DNA from: JAIVJN01 sp036732565
GTDB lineage: Bacteria; Acidobacteriota; Vicinamibacteria; Vicinamibacterales; UBA2999
DNA length: 9,307 bases
Reading direction: 5' to 3'
Assembly (NCBI GenBank): GCA_036732565.1
Contig: DAINCF010000276.1
Location: 1 to 9,307 of the forward strand
This document shows positions 1 through 5,658 of the stretch, piece after piece. The position numbers and the translations under genes were made by a program. How positions within the stretch are numbered: the first letter of the stretch is position 1; every line of letters begins with the position of its first letter. The notes below the pieces were generated by a model. That model made no database searches. It was given only the letters and a program-made list of their open reading frames with translations, and was not told where the DNA came from.

Positions 1-19
1 GCGCCTATTCGGCAACCAC

Positions 20-47
20 GTAGGGGCGGTTCGCGAACCGCCCCTAC
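20..47. repeat. 28-bp perfect palindrome (GTAGGGGCGGTTCG and its reverse complement)
   Basis: Both halves match without mismatch or spacer, centred between bases 33 and 34. It lies 20 bp past the stop codon of the PhoX-family gene, which is read leftwards. It can form a very stable hairpin in RNA and could act as a 3' stabiliser or transcription stop for that gene, but no T-run follows on the minus strand, so a classical intrinsic terminator is not supported. Similar GTAGGGGCGG-type palindromes occur as dispersed repeats in several bacterial groups; membership in such a family is inferred here. Confidence 0.85.
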
Positions 48-67
48 CCGCCTACCGAAGCCAAACC

Positions 68-1807
68 CTATTTCCTGATTGCGACGACGGCCGGCAGCGG
101 CGCGCCGTGACTACGATGTGGCCAGTTGCTCCCCTTGGGCGCGTCAGCCGTCGAAAGGCGGGTCCCGTTCTGCTCGCCCGGGTGTTGCACGGCGAGGAAC
201 AGTGTGCTCTCGTCCGGTGTCCATGACGGCCCGGTGAGCTCCGCCTCACACGGTCCTGAGATGAACTGGAACGCCGTGCCTGCATGCTGCCCGCTCGTCG
301 GGATGAAAAACATGCCGTTGTTCCTGAACGCCGTGTAGTTCGCGTTGCCGCCGTTGAGGTTGGCCGACGAGATGTCAGTGACCACCCACATGTTGCCGGC
401 CCGGTCGAACGAGAGGTTGTCCGGCGCCGCGAACACCTGACCGGCGCGATTGGCATCGTTCGGGCCGCCGGCCTTCCAGCGCTGCCACGTGAACGTGGTG
501 CCGGCGCCATCGCCGCTGCCCTCGACGATGCGCACGAGCTCGCCGTAGATGTTCGTGAACAGGCTGTTCGTTGCCGTCGCGTTGGCCGTGAACGCGATGA
601 AGACGCTGTTGTCGATCGGGTGCACCTCGACGTCCTCGGGCCGACCCGTCGGCGTCGCACCGGCGAGATTGCTGGCGCGATACGCGTCGATGAGGATGTT
701 GCCCTGCGTGTTGTAGACGCCGCCCAACGTCGTCGCGCCGCTCGGAACCGTCGGGACGACTGCACCGGGATAGGCGTTCAGCGCCGTGCCGGGTGCGAGC
801 TCGATCCATTGACCCGTGCCATCGGCATTGAAGCGCGCGGAGAACAAACGGCCGCTCGAGAAGATTTGCTTGTTGGCCGCGCTGCCCGGAATGTACCGGG
901 CGTTGGAGATGAACTTGTAGACGTGCCCGTTCGTCCGATCGTCGCCCATGTAGGCGATGACGATGTCATTGGGTGCCGTCCGTATCGCCACGTTCTCGTG
1001 CCGGAAGCGACCCAGCCATGTGTGTTTCACGGGAATCGAGTTGGGATCCTGAGGGTCGATCTCGACGACCCAACCGAAGTGCGTGCCGTTCTTGCCGAAC
1101 ACGCCACCGACGGTGCCCTGCCCGTCGGTCACCAGGTTCTCGGGAACGTAGTCCTGGTAGTTCTCCTCGCAGGTGAGAATCGTGTTCCACGGCGTGTGGC
1201 AGCCCGAGCAGTTGCCGAGCGTGCCTCCGACGTTGGAGAGGCCCTGCAGCGCGGGGCCGTCGGCGATGGCGAGCGTGTCGGCGGTGATGCGCCGGTTGAG
1301 CGCACTGCCCTGCTTCACATACCAGTTGTCTCCCGACGACAGGTAGATGTCCAAGACGCTGCCGCCGACGTCCATCTTGTAGTCGGCGACGGTTGGCACA
1401 CCACCGACGGCTCTCTCGAACGCCTGCCCGTAGTTGTCGGTGGGCGAGCCGACATACTCGTGGTTCACCCACAGCAGGCCGTCCGTTCCGTCGGCACTGC
1501 GGGGGATGAACGCCGTGAAGTCGCAGTTGAACCCGAAGCGTTCACCGGAGTTCGTGAAGCGATCGCCATAGGCGATGACCGTCTGGTAACGGAACCCGAA
1601 CGGCACGACCAGATCGTCGACGTCTGTGGGTGCGATTGGACCAAAGCTGAGGAAGTCCGCATGGACGGCTTGAGGTCCCGACTGAAAGGGCATCGGCCCT
1701 CGCGCTTCGGCAATCGGACCCAATGGATTGGCGACGTTGACGAGAGCACCGGCGAAACCGGCACCGAGATACTTCAAGAACAGACGTCGCTCGGACACTT
1801 CGGACAT
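68..1807 (-). CDS. Tat-exported PhoX-family (DUF839) phosphatase-like protein
   Basis: A 579-residue protein of the PhoX/DUF839 family (PF05787), whose characterised members are Fe/Ca-dependent periplasmic alkaline phosphatases that release phosphate from phosphomonoesters. The N-terminus has a twin-arginine signal, ERRLFLK at residues 6-12, a short hydrophobic stretch and a likely cleavage after AEA near residue 35, so folded export by Tat is expected. Family landmarks are WVNHEY (113-118), GNCSGCHTPW (198-207) followed by LTCEENY (211-217), RPEDVEVHP (389-397), and a C-terminal NNGMFF...TGPSWTPD...QHPGE block (497-545). C200 aligns by motif with the metal-bridging cysteine of PhoX. Unusual points are C203-H204, which create a CSGCH string, and C95 in FGFNCDF where an Asn is common. 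The ATG is preceded by GGGGG, a weak ribosome site. Phosphatase activity is inferred from family; other DUF839 members have unknown substrates. The gene lies downstream of the S74 cluster on the same strand, separated by 226 bp with an inverted repeat, so it is probably a separate unit. Confidence 0.93.
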   Translation of the reverse strand: MSEVSERRLFLKYLGAGFAGALVNVANPLGPIAEARGPMPFQSGPQAVHADFLSFGPIAPTDVDDLVVPFGFRYQTVIAYGDRFTNSGERFGFNCDFTAFIPRSADGTDGLLWVNHEYVGSPTDNYGQAFERAVGGVPTVADYKMDVGGSVLDIYLSSGDNWYVKQGSALNRRITADTLAIADGPALQGLSNVGGTLGNCSGCHTPWNTILTCEENYQDYVPENLVTDGQGTVGGVFGKNGTHFGWVVEIDPQDPNSIPVKHTWLGRFRHENVAIRTAPNDIVIAYMGDDRTNGHVYKFISNARYIPGSAANKQIFSSGRLFSARFNADGTGQWIELAPGTALNAYPGAVVPTVPSGATTLGGVYNTQGNILIDAYRASNLAGATPTGRPEDVEVHPIDNSVFIAFTANATATNSLFTNIYGELVRIVEGSGDGAGTTFTWQRWKAGGPNDANRAGQVFAAPDNLSFDRAGNMWVVTDISSANLNGGNANYTAFRNNGMFFIPTSGQHAGTAFQFISGPCEAELTGPSWTPDESTLFLAVQHPGEQNGTRLSTADAPKGSNWPHRSHGAPLPAVVAIRK

Positions 1808-1931
1808 GGTCGACCCCCAAAAGATTGGCGCGGAGGGTGTCAGCCTATGCAGTCGATGTGACGGCGGGGCAAACGCGGATTGTCGTACCGGGAAACAGTG
1901 ACGAGCTGCGCGGGTTCGATCGATCCGAGCG

Positions 1932-2019
1932 GTACGTAGCGCAGGCCTTCAGGCCTGCCCGAGCGGATCCCGTCAGGGCGCCTCTCGAGCTGGCAGGCAT
2001 GAAGGCCTGCGCTACGTAC
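1932..2019. repeat. Inverted pair of REP-like units (BIME-like element)
   Basis: The left arm at 1932-1959 begins GTACGTAGCGCAGGCC. The right arm at 1992-2019 is its reverse complement over 28 bp with one mismatch. The arms enclose 32 bp. Each arm also holds a smaller near-palindrome, GCAGGCCT-TC-AGGCCTGC in the left arm. The element fills most of the gap between the stop of paralogue D and the start of the PhoX-family gene, and would fold into a large hairpin in a read-through transcript. A third unit of the same sequence lies at 3298-3325. The arrangement matches REP/BIME elements, which in other bacteria are moved by RAYT transposases; none is encoded here. Confidence 0.85.
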
Positions 2020-2033
2020 GATCTCCGATGCGC

Positions 2034-3194
2034 TTACTGCTTCATCCGCGCTTCGAGCTCCGCGAGCCGCTTTTCGATCGCGGCGTTCTGCGCCTCGAGC
2101 GCGTCGTTCTTCTCTTTCAATTCTTTGATGGCTTGCAGCGCGATGAGCGGCAGCTTGCTGTAGTTCACCGCCTTGAAGCCTTCCGCGTCCGTCGTCACGA
2201 GCTCGGGAAGGATCTCCTCTACCTCCTGCGCCATCAAGCCGAACGACTGCTGCTTGCCGAGCCCGAGCGCCGGGAACTCGTTCGTGCGCCAGTAGAAGTG
2301 CACCGGGCGTAGCGCCGCGACCTTGCCGAGCATCGGTCCGAACGACACCACGTCCTTCTTGTAGCGAGCGTCCGACGCACAGACGCCAGCGACCAGATCG
2401 CCCTCACGGTCGACAACACAGCCATTCGTGGAGCCGATCCGAATATTGCCGTTCACATCGAGCAGGTTCAGCGGTGCCGTGGCACCCAGACCGATGCCCA
2501 CCTGTCCGTCCTGATCGACTCTGAGCCGAGGTGTGGTCAAGGTACTCCCGTTCGGGGTCGTCGCGAGGTCAATCCGAGTGCCACGCGCGGTGTTGGTCCA
2601 ATTCTGGGTCGCGGTGATCTGCATGAACGCATCGCTCGACGTGGTAAACGCGGTGCCATCGTGGCCGCGGGCGCCGATGAACACGAGCTGGTCGCCGTTG
2701 GCGACCGCAGTGGGCGCGAGTGGTGTGCCGTTGGCGCGACGTCCGATCAGAAACGCGGCGCTTCCGAACGTCGTGACGGTGATCTGCTCGTTCGGTCGTC
2801 GGTTGCCGGCGCCGGCGCCGTTGAACACGAAGTTGCCGGTGTGCCCGGATGAGTCGGCCCACGTGCCGGCGAGCGTCCCGACGTTGACGACGGCGTCGAT
2901 GTGCACGGGTTCCGCGCCAGGGGTCCTCACGACGGCCATACCCAGTTGCGCCGTGCCATCGGGATTCAGCGTGGCCGTGCCGGTCACCGGAGCCCGGCGC
3001 TCGGTGTTGCTGCACTGGTTGTCGTAGCCCTCCAGCGCGAACGAGTTGCCGACCTGGAAGATGTTGAGCGTGATGATGTTGCAGTAGACGGCGGTCTGCC
3101 AGCTGAACGTCCCGATGAACTGGGCGGCAGCCGGTTGGACCGACATCAGCAACCCTGCAACGCAGAGAAAAGACGTGAACACGATGCGGCGCAT
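2034..3194 (-). CDS. Secreted fibre-like protein with S74 autoprocessing chaperone domain (paralogue D)
   Basis: A 386-residue protein and the last of four tandem paralogues. Residues 1-24 are a Sec signal peptide ending PAAA before Q25. The mature head begins QFIGTFSWQT, with C38 and C61 conserved in all four copies. The middle region (about 150-250) has RRANGTPLAPTAV, ARGHDGT and the QVGIG...LLDVNGN pattern typical of fibre shafts. C259 and C272 are 13 residues apart. The Peptidase_S74 domain (PF13884) starts at S274 in SDARYK; S274 and K279 have the Ser-x4-Lys dyad spacing known from endosialidase chaperones and MYRF, where the domain drives trimer assembly and then cuts itself off. FGLMAQEVEEILPELV (318-333) is the other family signature. 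The last 35 residues form a charged coiled coil. A GTG at 3224 would extend the reading frame by 10 residues, but the ATG at 3194 has a good AAAGGAG site and opens directly on the signal peptide. Ligand and cell-surface location are unknown. Confidence 0.93.
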   Translation of the reverse strand: MRRIVFTSFLCVAGLLMSVQPAAAQFIGTFSWQTAVYCNIITLNIFQVGNSFALEGYDNQCSNTERRAPVTGTATLNPDGTAQLGMAVVRTPGAEPVHIDAVVNVGTLAGTWADSSGHTGNFVFNGAGAGNRRPNEQITVTTFGSAAFLIGRRANGTPLAPTAVANGDQLVFIGARGHDGTAFTTSSDAFMQITATQNWTNTARGTRIDLATTPNGSTLTTPRLRVDQDGQVGIGLGATAPLNLLDVNGNIRIGSTNGCVVDREGDLVAGVCASDARYKKDVVSFGPMLGKVAALRPVHFYWRTNEFPALGLGKQQSFGLMAQEVEEILPELVTTDAEGFKAVNYSKLPLIALQAIKELKEKNDALEAQNAAIEKRLAELEARMKQ

Positions 3195-3199
3195 GACAA

Positions 3200-3206
3200 C
3201 TCCTTT
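3200..3206 (-). promoter_or_regulatory. Ribosome binding site of paralogue D
   Basis: AAAGGAG on the minus strand, 5 nt before the ATG at 3194. It decides the start against an in-frame upstream GTG at 3224, which has no such site and would place charged residues before the signal peptide. Confidence 0.8.
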
Positions 3207-3226
3207 GTCTATGGGCGACGGCACAG

Positions 3227-3236
3227 CGGCTGAGCT
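3227..3236 (-). promoter_or_regulatory. Leader element AGCTCAGCCG shared with paralogue A
   Basis: The 10-mer AGCTCAGCCG lies 32 nt before the ATG of paralogue D. The same 10-mer lies 29 nt before the ATG of paralogue A (6846-6855). Paralogues B and C, which sit inside the tight part of the cluster, have only 23-bp gaps and no copy. It may be a remnant of duplicated 5' leaders or a regulatory site; no promoter boxes are convincing around it. Confidence 0.25.
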
Positions 3237-3297
3237 AGCACGTACGGATCAGCTTGCACTTTCCGAACGTGTCTATCGGTCGCCTCGCCCGCCATCA

Positions 3298-3325
3298 GCA
3301 GGCCTGAAGGCCTGCGCTACGGACG
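3298..3325. repeat. Single REP-like unit
   Basis: The sequence GCAGGCCTGAAGGCCTGC followed by GCTACGGACG repeats the arms seen at 1932-2019 in the same orientation as the right arm. It is self-complementary in 8-bp arms around a GA centre. It lies between the stop of paralogue C and the start of D, 16 bp past the stop of C, and may mark the 3' end of the A-B-C transcript or lower its read-through into D. Confidence 0.8.
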
Positions 3326-3341
3326 ATGGCGTCGATCCGCA

Positions 3342-4481
3342 CTATGGCTTCACGCGCGCTTCGAGTTCGGCGAGGCGCCGCTCGATAATCGCGTTCTGCG
3401 CGTCGTTCCTGGCTTTCAGCTCCTTGATCGCCTGCAGCGCGATCAGGGGCAACTTGCTGTAGTTCACCGCCTTGTAGCCCTCTGCGTCCGTCGTCACGAG
3501 CTCGGGCAGGATCTCCTCCACTTCCTGCGCCATCAAGCCGAACGACTGCTGCTCGCCGAAGGCGAGCGCGGGGAACTCCCTCTTCCGCCAATGGAAGTGA
3601 ACGGGGCGCAGGGCGGCGACCTTGTTCAGCATCGGCGCGAATGACACCACGTCCTTCTTGTAGCGCGCGTCCGACGCGCATACACCGGCGATGAGTGTGC
3701 CATCGCGGTCCTCGATGCACCCTGTCGTGCCCGTGCCGACGCGGACGTTTCCCGCCACATCGAGCCGCTGCGCCGGCGACAGCGTCCCGATGCCGACATC
3801 CCCGTCGTGATCGATGCGTACGCGGACGTCGCTCGCTTGTCCCCCGTTGGCGTTCGTGTAGAAATCGATGCGCGCGCCATGGGCTGACGGGGTCCAACTC
3901 TCGCTGGCCGCCGTCCGGATGCTGGCTGCGTTGAAGAAGTCGCTGCCATCGTATGCCTGGGAGGCAATGGACATGAGCGCGTTGCCGTTGTTGACGGCCT
4001 CCGGCGCTGTTGGCGTGCCGTTGGCTTTGCGCCCGATCACCTCGGCCTCCCCCGTGAAGCTCGTCAGGCCCACCGTGCCTGCGGGACGTCGCATTCCGCC
4101 CGCCGAGCCGTTGAACGCGAACGTTCCCTCATTCGCAGCGGAGTCGGACCACGTCCCGTTCAGGGACGGGAGGTTGACAACCACGTCCAGGTGCGTCGGC
4201 TCACCGCGCGGAACGCCGACGATCACCAGACCAAGGCCCACTGTGCCGTTCGGGTTGAGCGCCGCCGCGCCGGCCACCGGCGCACGCCGCACCGCCCCGC
4301 ACAGGTCGTCGTAGCCCTCGAGGAGATAGGCGTCGCCGGCCTGCGTCACGTTGATGGTGACCCGGTTGCAATAGGGCTGCGTCTGCCACGTAAATGTTCC
4401 GATGAACTGGGCCGCGGCTGGATTGGCCGGAAGCAGCAGCGCCGACGCGCAGAGATACGGAACGAGCAATCGGCAAGGCAT
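3342..4481 (-). CDS. Secreted fibre-like protein with S74 autoprocessing chaperone domain (paralogue C)
   Basis: A 379-residue member of the tandem family. The signal peptide (1-24, ending PAAA before Q25) is close to that of paralogue A, both carrying CASALL. The head QFIGTFTWQT carries C38 and C61. The middle region has RKANGTPTAP, SESWTPSAHGARI and DHDGDVGIGTLSP, the last two blocks resembling paralogue B. C255 and C268 flank an EDRDG turn, and the S74 domain begins at S270 with K275 as dyad partner. From S270 to the QAIKELK helix the sequence nearly matches paralogue D. The C-terminal coiled coil is a few residues shorter than in D. The reading frame stays open for 275 codons upstream to 5306, but that part lies inside paralogue B in another frame and makes an Arg-rich nonsense sequence. 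The true start is the ATG at 4481, with an AGGAGG site and a signal peptide. The role as an exported trimeric fibre is inferred. Confidence 0.93.
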   Translation of the reverse strand: MPCRLLVPYLCASALLLPANPAAAQFIGTFTWQTQPYCNRVTINVTQAGDAYLLEGYDDLCGAVRRAPVAGAAALNPNGTVGLGLVIVGVPRGEPTHLDVVVNLPSLNGTWSDSAANEGTFAFNGSAGGMRRPAGTVGLTSFTGEAEVIGRKANGTPTAPEAVNNGNALMSIASQAYDGSDFFNAASIRTAASESWTPSAHGARIDFYTNANGGQASDVRVRIDHDGDVGIGTLSPAQRLDVAGNVRVGTGTTGCIEDRDGTLIAGVCASDARYKKDVVSFAPMLNKVAALRPVHFHWRKREFPALAFGEQQSFGLMAQEVEEILPELVTTDAEGYKAVNYSKLPLIALQAIKELKARNDAQNAIIERRLAELEARVKP

Positions 4482-4488
4482 CGCCTCT

Positions 4489-4494
4489 CCTCCT
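4489..4494 (-). promoter_or_regulatory. Ribosome binding site of paralogue C
   Basis: AGGAGG on the minus strand, 7 nt before the ATG at 4481, within the 23-bp gap after the stop of paralogue B. It fixes the start of C against the longer open frame that reaches back into B. Confidence 0.8.
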
Positions 4495-4504
4495 ATCCTC
4501 CGAG

Positions 4505-5635
4505 TTACGGCAGCTTCAGGTAGGCTTCGATCGCCGCGAGCCGCTTCTTCAGCGCGTCGTTCTCGCTTTTCAGATCCTTGATCGCTTGAATGGCCAACAG
4601 CGGCAGCTTGCTGTAGTTCACCGCCTTGTAGCCATCCGCATCGGTTGTCACGAGCTCCGGCAGGATCTGCTCCACTTCCTGCGCCATGAGGCCGTACGAC
4701 TGCTGCGGCCCAAATGCGCGCTCCGGGTGCTGGTCGGCGCGCCAGAAGAAATGCACGGGACGCAACGCGGTCACCTTGTCGAGCATCGGCTCGAACGACA
4801 CGGCGTCGCGCTTGAACCGCGCGTCCGAGGCACACGTCCCCGCAATGACGGTCCCATTGCGATCCCGCACGCAGCCGAGAGTGCCAGTGCCGATCCGGAT
4901 GTCCCCCCGGACGTCCAGGAGATCCGACGGCGTGTCGGTTCCAATGCCAAGTTGTCCATCGTGGTCGAGGGTCATGCGCACGATCGCGCTTGGCGCACCG
5001 TTCTCGGTCGTTATGAACTGTATTCGCGCGCCATGGGCGTTCGCCTGCCACGACTCGCTGGCGACGATCGCGATCCGGGCCGACAAGCCTCCGAAGCCGA
5101 CGCCGTCGTAGCCTTGGCCGCCGATCAGCACCAGGTTGTTGCCGCCGACGATGGGCGACGGCGCAGTGGGCGTTCCGTTGGCACGCCGGCCGAGCAGCAT
5201 CGCGGTGGTCCCGAACCTCGTCGCGACAATCTGTCCCGTGGGACGAGGATCTCCACCGCCGGTGCCATTGAAGACCAACGTGCCCGTGGCTCCGGCGCCG
5301 ATCCAAGGACCGCCGAGCGTTGCGAGATCCACCACGCCGTTCATGTGCGTCGCTTCGCCCAGTATCGGGTCGACGATCGTCAGTCCCATGCCAACCGTGC
5401 CGTCGGCGTTGAGCGTTGCGAGCCCCGTGACCGTCGCGGGGCGCTGGGCACCACAGAGCGAGTCGAAGCCATCGAGGGTGTAGACGTTGCCGGTCTGTGT
5501 CACGTTGACCGTGATCACATTGCAGAATGGGGCCGTCTGCCAGCTGAAGAGGCCGACCGGTTGTCCCACAACCGGGTCGGCCACGATCAGCGCGCCGGCC
5601 ACGCCGATCACCAACGAGACCAGTGGGTGGCGCAT
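4505..5635 (-). CDS. Secreted fibre-like protein with S74 autoprocessing chaperone domain (paralogue B)
   Basis: A 376-residue member, the shortest and the most divergent at its N-terminus. The signal peptide (about 1-24, ending PVVG before Q25) lacks the AAAQ-type end of the others and the mature start is QPVGLFSWQT in place of QFIGTF. C38 and C61 are kept. The head resembles paralogue A (ITVNVTQTG, LCGAQR), while the middle (SESWQANAHGARI, DHDGQLGIGTDTP) resembles C. C255 and C268 are 13 apart, S270 and K275 form the S74 dyad in SDARFK, and QSYGLMAQEVEQILPELV follows. The S74 domain resembles A (FEPML, VHFFWRAD). The C-terminus is a short coiled coil ending in LKLP. The start ATG follows a GGGAG site at 5 nt. 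It lies 23 bp after paralogue A and 23 bp before C, which fits one transcript. Function beyond exported self-processing fibre is not visible. Confidence 0.93.
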   Translation of the reverse strand: MRHPLVSLVIGVAGALIVADPVVGQPVGLFSWQTAPFCNVITVNVTQTGNVYTLDGFDSLCGAQRPATVTGLATLNADGTVGMGLTIVDPILGEATHMNGVVDLATLGGPWIGAGATGTLVFNGTGGGDPRPTGQIVATRFGTTAMLLGRRANGTPTAPSPIVGGNNLVLIGGQGYDGVGFGGLSARIAIVASESWQANAHGARIQFITTENGAPSAIVRMTLDHDGQLGIGTDTPSDLLDVRGDIRIGTGTLGCVRDRNGTVIAGTCASDARFKRDAVSFEPMLDKVTALRPVHFFWRADQHPERAFGPQQSYGLMAQEVEQILPELVTTDADGYKAVNYSKLPLLAIQAIKDLKSENDALKKRLAAIEAYLKLP

Positions 5636-5658
5636 GCCCGCTCCCGTCTCAGTGCGGC

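Noticed and set aside
20..47. Classical rho-independent terminator
   Set aside because: The stem is strong but no T-run follows on the transcribed strand, so it is reported only as a palindromic repeat.
284..1861. Long plus-strand open frame (525 codons) opposite the PhoX-family gene
   Set aside because: It mirrors a gene with clear family motifs, is Arg/Val/Asp-rich with no recognisable domain, and is the usual antisense by-product of GC-rich codon use.
1825..2163. Small plus-strand gene of 112 codons across the repeat pair
   Set aside because: Its peptide is a translation of the REP-like arms plus the antisense end of paralogue D; no ribosome site or homology signal supports it.
1932..3325. 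CRISPR array from repeated GCAGGCCT units
   Set aside because: Only three units, inverted relative to each other and unevenly spaced, with self-complementary arms; no cas gene.
4482..5306. Possible 275-residue N-terminal extension of paralogue C
   Set aside because: It reads paralogue B in a different frame and gives Arg-rich sequence; the signal peptide and AGGAGG site fix the start at 4481.
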